Positions 8,258 to 17,292 of a DNA stretch of 64,000 nt are shown here, piece after piece. Numbering within the stretch: the first letter of the stretch is position 1; each line of letters opens with the position of its first letter. Under the pieces are notes generated by a model, which was not told the origin of the DNA, did no database searches, and was given only the letters and a program-made list of their open reading frames with translations. Made by a program: the position numbers and the translations under genes. Source of the DNA: Candidatus Latescibacterota bacterium (lineage in GTDB: Bacteria > JAAXHH01); NCBI GenBank assembly GCA_012270975.1, contig JAAXHH010000141.1, forward strand, positions 469,089 to 533,088, written 5' to 3'.

Positions 8258-10228
8258 TTGACTGACCCGACCACGCATACGCCGCCAGGAAAATCCACTA
8301 ACGCCTCGCTGATTACCCTGCGGTCCCTGGCCACGGGGCTCTTCCTCGCCATCATCCTCAACATCTGGGTGACCTACGGGACGTACATACTGCATACCTC
8401 CCGCATGTCGGTGTCCCACCTGCCCATCTCCGCCCTGGCGCTGTTCCTGCTGGTCGTATTCGTGTACAATCCGGTCGCCCGGAGCCTCTATACACGAGCC
8501 GCCTTCACCGGCCGTGAGCTGGCGCTGATATTCTGCATCCTGCTCATCTCCAGCCTGATTCCCGGCAAGGCCTTCGTGTCGTACTTCCTGACCATCGTCT
8601 CCACGCCCTTCTACTTCGCCCAGCCGGAAAACCAGTGGGCCGAACTGTTTTTTCCCTATCTCCCGGAATGGCTCGTGGCGAGCAACCAGAACAACGCCAT
8701 GGGCTGGTTTTATGAAGGGCTCCCGCCGGGCGGGACCGTCCCGTGGTCCCCTTGGATCATACCGGTCGCCTGGTGGATGAGTTTTTTCATTGCCATTTTC
8801 GTCGTCGGCGCCTGCATCGCGGCCATATTCAGGAAACAATGGGTGGAGTATGAGCGGCTTACCTTTCCCCTGGTCCAGGTACCCCTGGAGCTCATAGCAG
8901 CCGATCAATCGCCGGGACGCTGGCCGAAGCTGATTTACGACCGGCTCTTCCAGGTCGGCTTCGGTCTCGCGCTGGCCGTCGCCCTGTGGAACATCGTATC
9001 CTTCGCCCACGTCGTCCCCCAATTGCCCGTGGGCACGTTTTTCGAGACCCCGCTTCAATTGAGCCCGCTGTTTCCGTCCATTCCCTTGCGCATCAGCCCG
9101 TACATGCTCTGCTTCGGGTATTTCATCAACGTCGACATCCTCCTGAGCATATGGGTGTTTTTCATGCTCGGTATCCTCGAGATCGGCGCCTTGAGCTACA
9201 TCGGACTCAACACGGAAGGCAGCAATCCGGGTGGCACCGGCGGCGTAAACGCGCAGTTCTTCGGGGGATTCCTCGTGTACGTGGCGTACGCCCTGTGGAC
9301 CGCCCGGCGGCACCTGATCGCGGTGGTCAGAAAAGCAGCGGGACGGGATTCCTCGCTGGATGATTCGAAAGAACTGGTTTCGTACAGGATAGCCGTGGCC
9401 GGGGTACTGGCGGGGACCGTCTTCATCTGCGCGTGGCTTTACCAATCCGGGATATCGCTTCCCGTGATCGTGGTGTTTCTCGCCTTTCTGTTCGTGCTCT
9501 ACTTCGGAACGACGAAGGTGATCGCGGAAACGGGGGTAGTGTTCCTGGACCTGCCGGTGAACGCCCACCAGATCACCGTGCTCTCCCTGGGGTCGGGAAA
9601 CGTGTCACCCCAAAGCCTCACCTCGCTGGGGCTGGCCAGCGCCTATGCCCGGAACTGGCGAGGTCTGGGGATGGGTTCGGTCGTGTTGGCCGACCGGTTG
9701 ACCGACGGATTCTGGCCGCGGAAGAAGGGGCTGCTGTTCGTGCTTACCGTTACGTTCCTGGTCAGCATGGTCACGGCGGTAGCCTATTCGATCGACTGGG
9801 GGTATTCCACGGGGGCCTACAACTTCGGCGGAGGCGCCTTCAGCAATCTCAATGTGCATTACTACGAGGAGATCGTCACCTGGATGAAGAACCCGCTGTC
9901 CCTGGGGCAGAACGAACCGTGGTTCATGGCGGCGGGCGCGGTGATCTTCCTCGTCCTGCTGAAGCTGAGGCACTGGCTGGTCTGGTGGCCCCTCGCCCCT
10001 GTAGGGTTCGCCATCTGCTTCGCCAGCAATATCCGCGATTCGATCCTGTCCGTCTTCCTCGCCTGGCTCGTCAAGTTCATCCTGCTGAAAGTCGGGACCG
10101 GCGCCTACCGCACGGGCCAGCGGTTCTTCCTGGGCGTGCTGCTGGGATACACGGCCGGCATCGTGCTGTCCTTCTTCGTAGATGCCCTTTTCTATCCCGG
10201 ACAGGGCCACATGATGCACGACTGGTAG
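8258..10228 (+). CDS. DUF6785/DUF6784-type polytopic membrane protein
   Basis: 656 residues with about 14 hydrophobic segments. It resembles the large multispanning proteins carrying paired DUF6785 and DUF6784 domains that recur in Planctomycetes and Latescibacterota, with distant similarity in layout to oligopeptide transporters. Conserved-looking stretches include FVSYFLTIVSTPFYFA near residue 105 and an AETGVVFLDLPVNAHQITV region near 420. Start is TTG 8258 with GAAGCGAG ahead of it. Biochemical function is not known; a transporter role is a guess from topology. Placement behind the cytosolic sulfatase suggests the two may handle the same substrate. Confidence 0.8.
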   Translation: MTDPTTHTPPGKSTNASLITLRSLATGLFLAIILNIWVTYGTYILHTSRMSVSHLPISALALFLLVVFVYNPVARSLYTRAAFTGRELALIFCILLISSLIPGKAFVSYFLTIVSTPFYFAQPENQWAELFFPYLPEWLVASNQNNAMGWFYEGLPPGGTVPWSPWIIPVAWWMSFFIAIFVVGACIAAIFRKQWVEYERLTFPLVQVPLELIAADQSPGRWPKLIYDRLFQVGFGLALAVALWNIVSFAHVVPQLPVGTFFETPLQLSPLFPSIPLRISPYMLCFGYFINVDILLSIWVFFMLGILEIGALSYIGLNTEGSNPGGTGGVNAQFFGGFLVYVAYALWTARRHLIAVVRKAAGRDSSLDDSKELVSYRIAVAGVLAGTVFICAWLYQSGISLPVIVVFLAFLFVLYFGTTKVIAETGVVFLDLPVNAHQITVLSLGSGNVSPQSLTSLGLASAYARNWRGLGMGSVVLADRLTDGFWPRKKGLLFVLTVTFLVSMVTAVAYSIDWGYSTGAYNFGGGAFSNLNVHYYEEIVTWMKNPLSLGQNEPWFMAAGAVIFLVLLKLRHWLVWWPLAPVGFAICFASNIRDSILSVFLAWLVKFILLKVGTGAYRTGQRFFLGVLLGYTAGIVLSFFVDALFYPGQGHMMHDW

Positions 10229-10238
10229 CGGGCAGGAA

Positions 10239-10260
10239 CCGTCTCGCCCTCGACAGACGG
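10239..10260. terminator. Possible bidirectional hairpin between convergent genes
   Basis: CCGTCT at 10239-10244 pairs with AGACGG at 10255-10260 across a 10-nt loop. It lies in the 69-bp gap between the convergent membrane-protein gene and the PhyH-HEAT gene. There is no T-run on either side, so it would be a weak or Rho-assisted terminator at best. Confidence 0.3.
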
Positions 10261-10297
10261 CGTACCAGCCAACGATGAAATCGCGTTTAACCTCCCG

Positions 10298-11698
10298 CTA
10301 GTACGTACTCTTCGCCGTCGTCAGGGGGCACCACCGCGAGGCCTGCAGCCAGTGCAGCAGCGTGCGCAGGGCTTCCGGCGTGCCGATCTGTTCGAGGGCG
10401 ATGGCGGCTTGACCCTGCACGTACCGGTTTTCATCGTAGCACGCGTCCGCGAGTTGCGGAATGGCCACCTGGGCCTCGTCCCCGAACCGGGCCAGCGCGT
10501 AGGCGCTCCTGGAACGCACCTGCTCATCCTCGTCCTTCATCATGCCGACCAGCGCGGGAACGGCCGAATCCGCGGCCAGTTTGATCTGGCCCAGGGCATC
10601 GGCCACGTTCTGGCGGACGAAGGGCGAGGGGTCGTCTGACAGACCGGCCAGGTGCTCCGCTACCGAAGGATTGTTGTGCCGGATGTCGCCAAGGGCGTAG
10701 ACCGCATAGCCCCGGACCCGTTCGTCGCCGTGCCCGAGCAGGGGGACCAGCGGTTCGACAGCCGCGGCGCCCAGCGCGCCGAGTCCGTAGCACGCTTCCC
10801 GCCGGACCTCGTCCCGTTCGTGCTGGAGGGCGGAGAGCAGGTGGGGGATGGCGGCCTCCCCGCACTCCGCCAGGGTATAGGCCGCGTGCAGGCGCTTCTG
10901 TTCGAGTTCGTGGGTCAGGTCGCCTGCGAGCGCCTCGATGTGTTCCCCGCCTTCCTGCCTGGTCCCGGCCGACCCGTTTCCTGCAAGCCAGTGCCACATG
11001 TTCCGCCACATGGCGCTCCGGGGATGATCCGACAGGTCGCCGAGGTCGATATCTTCGCATTGCCTGTTCCACCAGGGGCGGTCCGGCTCCGACATTCGCG
11101 TAAACTGGAACTTCATCATGTACCGGACCTTGTCCGTCTGGTTTGGAAACGCCCGGTGCCAGAGGTCGAAGTGAATGATGGTAACGGTTCCCGCCTTGCC
11201 GCTTGCGGGGAACCCGTCGGGGACGGAACCGTTCCCGCCGACCGTCTCCTCGCGGGACTCGATGTAGTGGCTTCCCGGGATCACACCCGTCGGGCCGATT
11301 TCCACCGGGGTGTCCTGGGGATAGTACATGGCCATGATCCAGCGCGGATGGTGATCCCGCACCTTGGTGTAACCCCAGTAACTGTCCTTGTGCCAGGCGC
11401 CTCCCCGGCTGTTCGGCGGGTTGACGTGCGGGTGGCGGTGGGCGTGCATCACGTAATCCGGTCCAAGCAGGCTCGTCAGCGCGCCCTGCACCTTCGGATC
11501 GTCGTAGACCTGCTGTATCTCGGGCACGCGAGGCAGCAGGTTGTTCCCCGGATTCCCGTCTTCGTCGATGATCGCTTTCGTTTTCTCGTAGATGTCATCG
11601 TGCAGCGCCACCGGCTTGTCCACGCTGATCACGTGATAGCCATTCACGATGAAGTCGCGCATGGCGTCATCGTCGAAAAGGTAGGATCTGTCCACCAT
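10298..11698 (-). CDS. Phytanoyl-CoA dioxygenase family protein fused to HEAT repeats
   Basis: 466 residues. The N-terminal ~240 residues are a PhyH-type Fe(II)/2-oxoglutarate oxygenase: HKD at 103-105 gives the H-x-D ligands, His181 (LWHRAF) is the distal ligand, and Arg192 is a likely 2-oxoglutarate anchor. Residues ~255-460 form about six HEAT-like helical repeats (recurring patterns such as VRREACYGLGALG and VRGYAVYALGDI), normally a protein-binding scaffold. Start ATG 11698 has AAGGAG about 9 nt upstream; the frame extends to 11797 but without comparable support. The substrate is unknown; this family hydroxylates diverse small molecules and acyl-CoAs. Confidence 0.9.
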   Translation of the reverse strand: MVDRSYLFDDDAMRDFIVNGYHVISVDKPVALHDDIYEKTKAIIDEDGNPGNNLLPRVPEIQQVYDDPKVQGALTSLLGPDYVMHAHRHPHVNPPNSRGGAWHKDSYWGYTKVRDHHPRWIMAMYYPQDTPVEIGPTGVIPGSHYIESREETVGGNGSVPDGFPASGKAGTVTIIHFDLWHRAFPNQTDKVRYMMKFQFTRMSEPDRPWWNRQCEDIDLGDLSDHPRSAMWRNMWHWLAGNGSAGTRQEGGEHIEALAGDLTHELEQKRLHAAYTLAECGEAAIPHLLSALQHERDEVRREACYGLGALGAAAVEPLVPLLGHGDERVRGYAVYALGDIRHNNPSVAEHLAGLSDDPSPFVRQNVADALGQIKLAADSAVPALVGMMKDEDEQVRSRSAYALARFGDEAQVAIPQLADACYDENRYVQGQAAIALEQIGTPEALRTLLHWLQASRWCPLTTAKSTY

Positions 11699-11800
11699 GA
11701 GTCTCTGCTCCTTTTTGGCATATGGCGGCCGGTCACGGCGGTCGCCAATACAAGCCCTATGCGGTTCGTTCGAAACGCGATTACGACCTGGTTTCACTTT

Positions 11801-12541
11801 TCATCCATCAGTGAAGCAGACCGACATATCTTCAAGAAACGCTTGAGGATCCACTGATTTAAATCGATTCTCAATCCATGGCCGGGATGTAGTGTCTACC
11901 TCGTGGTACCTCTCCGCGCCTCCACGGGGAAGACGTTCGAGGCTTTCCCGGATGACTTCCGCGGCGGACCCGGATGCCCGGACTTCCAGATTACCGTCCT
12001 TGCTGTCGTAATACCAGACGGATTTCAGCCTTCCGCTCAATAGTTTATACGCGTAACTCGAAAGCGGTTTCTCGACGGTACCGGGCAGGAAGGAAGCCGG
12101 CCAGAATACGCGGTTGACCTGGTGGCGGAATACCGCTTCGAGCATGCCTTCGGGAGTCGCCGGACAAAGATGCCAGTTGGTCTCCGGCCAGACGTCGAGC
12201 CATCCCCAGGCGCTTCCCATCTCCCCGATGGACAGGTTCATGTCCCCGTTGCGTGTGCGTACCCGCGCCCCCTGTCCTCCGATGAAGACATGATGCAAGG
12301 GATAGTCGAAGAATACGCTCTCCTTCGAACGGAGGCAGTCATAGAACCCGGTCGCCAGGCCCAGGACGGCGGCAGCCAACCCGAAAACGCCGTCTTCCAG
12401 CCGGGGAGAAACCAGTCCCACGCGGTCCTGCGTATGGTAGTCGGGATACGCGTCGGAGAACGAAAGGACATCCGACTGCGTACCCCTCTTTCTGCGATAG
12501 ACGAAGTCCGATTGCGTTATGCGGTCGCTGGTATGCAACAC
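11801..12541 (-). CDS. Hypothetical protein
   Basis: 246 residues, not recognised. It is soluble and rich in aromatic residues, with several Trp/Tyr clusters (GSAWGWLDVWPETNW near residues 108-122, KSVWYYDSKDG near 170). No metal-binding or nucleotide-binding motif and no signal peptide are evident. The start is a GTG at 12541 with only a weak GGGTGA upstream, so the N-terminus is uncertain. It lies between the dCMP deaminase gene and the PhyH-HEAT gene on the same strand, about 102 bp from each. Codon use looks like that of its neighbours. Confidence 0.62.
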   Translation of the reverse strand: MLHTSDRITQSDFVYRRKRGTQSDVLSFSDAYPDYHTQDRVGLVSPRLEDGVFGLAAAVLGLATGFYDCLRSKESVFFDYPLHHVFIGGQGARVRTRNGDMNLSIGEMGSAWGWLDVWPETNWHLCPATPEGMLEAVFRHQVNRVFWPASFLPGTVEKPLSSYAYKLLSGRLKSVWYYDSKDGNLEVRASGSAAEVIRESLERLPRGGAERYHEVDTTSRPWIENRFKSVDPQAFLEDMSVCFTDG

Positions 12542-12643
12542 GTCACCCGGTTCGCACGTTCGATTGTTGTTACTGATTCGCCGCGTAATTTCCGGACTGG
12601 CCGGCTGCGCGTCAAGCAGAATCTCCCTCGGCTCATGCGGTTA

Positions 12644-13138
12644 TCAGACCGAATGCACGACGGTTTCCGGATGCTCGTCCAACTTCAATTCGACCATCTC
12701 GATACCGGATTCTTCCACCAGCCAGTCGTACACCTCCTCGACGGACTTCGTGTAGGCGTAGTCCTCCGCATAGACCACCCGGCGAATTCCCGCCTGGATG
12801 GACTTTTTCAGACAGCCCAGGCAGGGCTTGTTGGTCGTGTAGAGCGTAGCGCCGCTCGTCGACGACCCGTGGCGAGCGGCGAAGACGATGGCGTTCTCCT
12901 CGGCGTGTATGCAGACGCATTCGTCAAGGTTCGCCCCGGACGGTCCGTCCGAGTTGCATCGCTTGCATCCGCCGTCGGAGCAGTTGGGTATGCCCATGGG
13001 AGTGCCGTTGTATCCCGTGCTGGTGATGATCTTGTCGTTCACGATCACGGCGCCAATATGTCTGCGGATGCAGTTCGAACGGGCGGAAACGGCGTACGCG
13101 ATGCGGAGGAAATACTCGTCCCAGGAGATTCTTTCCAT
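12644..13138 (-). CDS. dCMP deaminase family protein
   Basis: 164 residues. A zinc-dependent deoxycytidylate deaminase, converting dCMP to dUMP for thymidylate synthesis. The catalytic HAEENAI motif has His78 and Glu80; the other zinc ligands are Cys106 and Cys109 in PCLGC. An extra Cys-rich insert (C53, C58, C61, C74, C76) may bind a second zinc, as in other family members. Start ATG 13138 is preceded by AAGGAG on the minus strand. It could also be a ComEB-like protein of the same fold, but full catalytic residues favour an active deaminase. Confidence 0.92.
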   Translation of the reverse strand: MERISWDEYFLRIAYAVSARSNCIRRHIGAVIVNDKIITSTGYNGTPMGIPNCSDGGCKRCNSDGPSGANLDECVCIHAEENAIVFAARHGSSTSGATLYTTNKPCLGCLKKSIQAGIRRVVYAEDYAYTKSVEEVYDWLVEESGIEMVELKLDEHPETVVHSV

Positions 13139-13230
13139 TTACTGCTCCTTCTTCGTCCCTCGTTCCTTTGATGTTGTGGAAATCCGATATTCAAAGCCGA
13201 CCGGTTTTCTCAGGCAGGGCCTCTTTGCGA

Positions 13231-14337
13231 CTAAGCCGGTTCTTTCGAAGCGAGAGACCCTTTCAGAAACCGTTTGTAGTACGAATGGATAAGGAACGTC
13301 ACCGGCAGGGCGATCAGCAAGCCCAGTACACCCAGCAGTTTTCCCCAGATGGACAGGGAAAGAAGAATCACGGCCGGGTTGAATCCGGTCACCCTGCCCA
13401 TGATTTTGGGAACCAGGATGGCGTCCTGAATGATCTGGACGACGGCAAACACGGCAAGTACGAGGCCAAGCATGATCCAGATACTCTCACCCGCGCCCAG
13501 GGACGCGGCGATCGAGAACATCACGGCTGGGATCAGCCCGACGACCTGCAGGTAGGGCACCATGTTGAGCAGGCCGATAAAGAGGCCCAGCAGGATCCCC
13601 ATAGGCAACCCGATCAACCAGAAGCCCAGGGCGAAGAGCAGTCCGACGATGAAGGCGATGAGGGCCTGGGCGCGGAAATAGACTCGCATGGCTGTAGAGA
13701 AGTCTGATACGACGTCGAGTACCACCTGCTTGTACTGGTTGGGGATCAGGTCTTTCCATCCTTCGGAGATCTCGTCGAAGTCCAACAGGATGAAGACCAG
13801 GTAGAGCAGGATGACGATGACGACCGCCAGCCCGATTACGAAACTGATGGTACCTGAGAATACCCCCCATATGCCGGGCAGGATCTGCTGGAAGAACAGC
13901 CGGATGTTCTCGAAATTCAGCAGTTGGACGAGTTCTTCGAACCGGACCAGGTCCGCGATGTACACCCTGATTTCTTCGGGAACATAATCCTGCAGTCTCG
14001 CCTGCCACTGGTCCGCGTTCACCAGCCCGGACAGCAGTCTCTGCATCTGCGCGACTTCGGACACGACCATGGGGATCAGGATCGAAAGGAAGAGGATCGC
14101 GACGGCTAGGATTAGAGTCAGGCTGAGCAGCACGGAGATAATACGATGCTTAAAGGGAAGTTTCCGCTGCAGCCAGGAAGTCAGGGGATTGATCAGGTAT
14201 GCGAGCAGCAGCGCGATAGCGAAGGGAATGAGTACGTCGCTCAGATAGGCGATGAGTGTGATCAGGAGCCAGACCACCGCTACGCCAATGGCGATGCGTA
14301 CCACGCGGTCGAAGGTAAAGGGGCTGTCGGAAAGCAT
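13231..14337 (-). CDS. AI-2E family (UPF0118/PerM-type) transporter
   Basis: 368 residues with about eight membrane segments. The layout is typical: three N-terminal helices, a soluble amphipathic region near residues 90-150, then helices with the family segment GLFIGLLNMVPYLQVVGLIPA near 255. Members have been linked to autoinducer-2 export, Na+/H+ antiport or general efflux, so the substrate is open. Start ATG 14337 has no strong Shine-Dalgarno. It lies upstream of the dCMP deaminase gene on the same strand and divergent from solute-binding protein 1. Confidence 0.9.
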   Translation of the reverse strand: MLSDSPFTFDRVVRIAIGVAVVWLLITLIAYLSDVLIPFAIALLLAYLINPLTSWLQRKLPFKHRIISVLLSLTLILAVAILFLSILIPMVVSEVAQMQRLLSGLVNADQWQARLQDYVPEEIRVYIADLVRFEELVQLLNFENIRLFFQQILPGIWGVFSGTISFVIGLAVVIVILLYLVFILLDFDEISEGWKDLIPNQYKQVVLDVVSDFSTAMRVYFRAQALIAFIVGLLFALGFWLIGLPMGILLGLFIGLLNMVPYLQVVGLIPAVMFSIAASLGAGESIWIMLGLVLAVFAVVQIIQDAILVPKIMGRVTGFNPAVILLSLSIWGKLLGVLGLLIALPVTFLIHSYYKRFLKGSLASKEPA

Positions 14338-14441
14338 GAGCGTAACCCAGGGATAACCGCAGATCGCAACAGATGAACAGTGTAATCAAGTAGGCGCCGG
14401 GATGGAGGTTGTCAAGCAAATACGGGGCGATGGACTATCTC

Positions 14442-14471
14442 TTGACCGCGGCACGAAACCAGGTCTATATT
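14442..14471 (+). promoter_or_regulatory. Sigma70-type promoter of solute-binding protein 1
   Basis: TTGACC at 14442-14447 and TATATT at 14466-14471, spaced by 18 nt, lie 52 bp before the TTG start at 14523. The promoter sits downstream of the more distal ATG at 14409, which argues against that ATG as the start. The rest of the 185-bp divergent gap (14338-14522) shows only a weak minus-strand TTGACA near 14410-14415 without a good -10 partner. Confidence 0.62.
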
Positions 14472-14509
14472 CACCTTTCGCCTGCCGTCCGTTCAGACCT
14501 GAAACCATC

Positions 14510-14515
14510 AAGGGG
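14510..14515 (+). promoter_or_regulatory. Ribosome binding site deciding a TTG start
   Basis: AAGGGG ends 7 nt before TTG 14523. Initiation here produces a clean signal peptide. Confidence 0.65.
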
Positions 14516-14522
14516 TTTTCCG

Positions 14523-16169
14523 TTGCACAGACTCGTACCAGTCTCGCTGCTTGTCGTTACGCTGATGCTGCTGCCAGCCGGTTCGTCCCACGCCCAGTAC
14601 ACGAACTCGGTCGGTGTAGCCCTGCCGGATGACGCGGCGCCACCGGACCGGCAGGTGTTCCGCGTGATGAGTCCCGAACCGCGCAGTCTCGACATCCAGA
14701 TCAATCTCTATGACGGCGAGGCTACGCTGCTGCCTTTCGAAACCCTGCTCATCCGGGACGAGCTCTGGCAGCCCATACCAGGTGCCGCCACCCATTATGA
14801 CGTATCCGACGACGCCATGGAATGGACGTTCCACCTCAGGCCCGGCGCCCGGTGGAGCGACGGCCGGCCCGTAACGGCCCACGACTTCGTCTTTGCTTTC
14901 AGGCGGATGATCGATCCGGCCAACGCCAATCCCTATGCCTTCTTCTACTACGATATCAGGAACGCGAAGGCCATCAGCCTGGGAGAAATCACCGACCTGC
15001 AGCAACTGGGCGTGCGCGCCGCGGACGATCTCACACTACAAGTTCTCATGGAGCGTGGAGCGCCTCATTTCCCCCATGTCGTTTCCTTCGGCCTGGCCTA
15101 TCCCACACCGCGCTGGGCCGTGGAAAAACACGGGCGTAAATGGACCGAAGTCGAAAACATCGTGTCCAACTCCGGTTTCAGGATGGCCGAATGGGCAACT
15201 GGAAGTCATATGACTTTCGTTCCCGATCCCATGTACAACGGCCCCCACAGGCCGCTGCTGGAGAAAGTCATCCATCCCTTCCGCTACGCGGCGGCACAGA
15301 CCGTTCTGGCCTATGAGAACAACGAGGTGGACGTGGAAACGGTCGATATCAACGACATGGACAGGATAGAGCGCCACCCCTTACTCAGTCGGGAACTCGT
15401 AAAGACCCCCGGAAGAACGACCTGGTACCTGTTCTTCAAGACGTCCGGACCGCCGTTCAACGACATCCGCGTTCGGGAGGCTTTCGCCCGGGCGCTGGAC
15501 CGCGACGCCATATGCCGCGTGGTCCTCAGGGGCGCGGCGGCGCCGGCCTATTCCATGATGCCCCCGGACTTCAAGGAGTACAACGGGGAGGCCATGAAGG
15601 CCTACCAGGCTTTCGACCCGGACCGGGCGAAGGCGTTGATGCGGGAGGCCGGGTATCCGAACGGACGGGGATTTCCCCGGCAGGAAATGTGGATTCGCGC
15701 GCCGACGCCTTCCATGAAAATGGCCGGAGAAGCCATTCAGAGCATGTTGCTGGAACACCTGGGCGTCAACGTGACCGTTCGTACGCTGGACCGGACGGCC
15801 TATATGAGCAAGCTGTATAACTGGGAGATGGATTTCGGATTTCTGCGGTTCGTCGCGGACTACATGGATCCCCGCAACATGCTTGACATGACCTGGCACT
15901 CGCAACCGAAAGGCGCCGGGCGGCACGACTGGGCGCATCCGGAATTCGACCGCCTGGTGGAACGGGCGGGGGCCGAACTGGACCCGGCCGGGCGAACGAG
16001 TCTTTACCGGCAGGCGGAAGAGATCCTGGTGTCCGATTATGCCGCTGCCTTTGTTTTTCATCCTCTTACGCTGCAGCTGCGTAAATCGAACCTCAAGGGA
16101 TACTCCCGGGATTACGACGGAATCGTGGGGGCCCTCATGTACTCGCGTCTCTACAAGAGCAGAGAGTAG
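14523..16169 (+). CDS. Family 5 extracellular solute-binding protein 1 (peptide/nickel ABC type)
   Basis: 548 residues. A periplasmic or lipid-free secreted binding protein of the DppA/OppA family (SBP_bac_5). The TTG start gives a signal peptide of ~24 residues (basic start, VSLLVVTLMLLPAG core, cleavage after SSHA). The mature protein begins QYTNSVG and runs into LPDDAAPPDRQVF, a segment shared with the two paralogues in this window. Family segments include WTFHLRPGARWSDGRPVTAHDF near residue 105 and the RVREAFARALDRDAI region near 320. It is closest to solute-binding protein 3 (shared MYNGPH, YMDPRNMLDMTWHS-type stretches). No permease or ATPase gene accompanies it. Confidence 0.9.
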   Translation: MHRLVPVSLLVVTLMLLPAGSSHAQYTNSVGVALPDDAAPPDRQVFRVMSPEPRSLDIQINLYDGEATLLPFETLLIRDELWQPIPGAATHYDVSDDAMEWTFHLRPGARWSDGRPVTAHDFVFAFRRMIDPANANPYAFFYYDIRNAKAISLGEITDLQQLGVRAADDLTLQVLMERGAPHFPHVVSFGLAYPTPRWAVEKHGRKWTEVENIVSNSGFRMAEWATGSHMTFVPDPMYNGPHRPLLEKVIHPFRYAAAQTVLAYENNEVDVETVDINDMDRIERHPLLSRELVKTPGRTTWYLFFKTSGPPFNDIRVREAFARALDRDAICRVVLRGAAAPAYSMMPPDFKEYNGEAMKAYQAFDPDRAKALMREAGYPNGRGFPRQEMWIRAPTPSMKMAGEAIQSMLLEHLGVNVTVRTLDRTAYMSKLYNWEMDFGFLRFVADYMDPRNMLDMTWHSQPKGAGRHDWAHPEFDRLVERAGAELDPAGRTSLYRQAEEILVSDYAAAFVFHPLTLQLRKSNLKGYSRDYDGIVGALMYSRLYKSRE

Positions 16170-16177
16170 CGATCCGG

Positions 16178-17074
16178 TCAGACGTCGCGGTCCGGCGGTG
16201 GAGACGCGACCCGCAGTGCGCCGGGTACCGCAGTGATCTCCGCCGGCGTTTCGCCCACAGGTTCGCCGTCGGCGAACAGAACCACCGGCTGCTCCGTTTC
16301 CAGTTTCAGACGGCCCGTTCTGTACGAGAAAACGCTGGGATGATTCAGGTGACCGCCCCAGTATACTCTCGGGAACACGCGCAGGATACGGCCCGCGCTC
16401 ATCATGCGCACGAGACAGATGTCGAGCGCTCCGTCCGCCGGGTCGGCGTTCGGCGCGATCTTGATCCCGCCGCCGTACGTGGAAGTGTTCCCGGTGGCCG
16501 CGAGCAGGACCGTCTGGTTGATTGTGCCGAAATCTCCGGTCATCCGCAGTCCCACGCCCCGATAGGTACGCAGCATGCGCGCTACGCCCCAGAGATAGGC
16601 CGCCACGCCCTTGAACGGCACGGCACCGTCATAGACCAGCCTGGCCACCTCCGAATCGAATCCCAGCGTCACGACCGTCGCGAAATACCGGCCGTTCACT
16701 TTACCCAGGTCGAATTGCCGGGTATGGCCGCGCAGAAGGACGGAAGCCGCTTCAGCGGGTGAAGAGGGGATTCCCATTGCCCGCGCGAAATCGTTTCCAC
16801 GGCCGCATGGAAGAATGCCGAGCCGCACTTCCGTTCCCGCCAGCGCGTTCACAACCTCGTGCACGGTTCCGTCGCCCCCGCAGGCGGCGACACAGGCGTA
16901 CCCCTCATTCACCGCTTCCGATGCGAAGGTCTCCGCGTCGCCCCGGGCCGAGGTGGGACGGATCTCGACGGACACCTGGTTCGCTGTCAACAGATCCCGC
17001 GCCCGTTCCGCGTGACCCATGCCGCGTCCGCTGCCGGATTTCGGATTCGTAACGATAAGGGTTTTTCCGTTCAT
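16178..17074 (-). CDS. Diacylglycerol kinase family lipid kinase
   Basis: 298 residues of the DAGK/YegS/BmrU family, phosphorylating diacylglycerol or a related lipid with ATP. It carries the nucleotide-binding GGDGTVHEVVNAL near residue 66 and GILPCGRGNDFAR near 88, followed by the C-terminal beta-sandwich. The frame extends upstream to 17206, but ATG 17074 has AAGGA about 7 nt ahead and gives the standard MNGKTLIVTNPKSG start. It ends 8 bp from the convergent solute-binding protein 1 gene. Confidence 0.92.
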   Translation of the reverse strand: MNGKTLIVTNPKSGSGRGMGHAERARDLLTANQVSVEIRPTSARGDAETFASEAVNEGYACVAACGGDGTVHEVVNALAGTEVRLGILPCGRGNDFARAMGIPSSPAEAASVLLRGHTRQFDLGKVNGRYFATVVTLGFDSEVARLVYDGAVPFKGVAAYLWGVARMLRTYRGVGLRMTGDFGTINQTVLLAATGNTSTYGGGIKIAPNADPADGALDICLVRMMSAGRILRVFPRVYWGGHLNHPSVFSYRTGRLKLETEQPVVLFADGEPVGETPAEITAVPGALRVASPPPDRDV

Positions 17075-17185
17075 GTATTCCTTCCTGGGGACAGCGCTAC
17101 TCGCGCCTTCGCTATCACGCGAAACGGGACGCGATCCACAGCCCTGTTCCAACTGTCCGCTACCGGTCCGACCGATCCGAACATC

Positions 17186-17214
17186 TTGACAGGGTCGGCC
17201 ATGCAATCTAAGAT
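17186..17214 (+). promoter_or_regulatory. Near-consensus sigma70 promoter upstream of the broken SDR gene
   Basis: TTGACA (17186-17191), 17-nt spacer, TAAGAT (17209-17214). Predicted transcription start is near 17221, about 70 bp before ATG 17293. It is the best-formed promoter seen in the window and appears intact although the gene it serves is interrupted. Confidence 0.7.
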
Positions 17215-17292
17215 AGTGGGCCGGTTGGACTCACCTTGAATCGGACGGTTGTCCTGCCCGGTCGTATGCGGCATGTAGCTCCGGAACCTCAC

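Noticed and set aside
14409..14522. Upstream ATG for solute-binding protein 1
   Set aside because: A promoter (14442-14471) lies downstream of it and the signal peptide would be buried; TTG 14523 with AAGGGG fits better.
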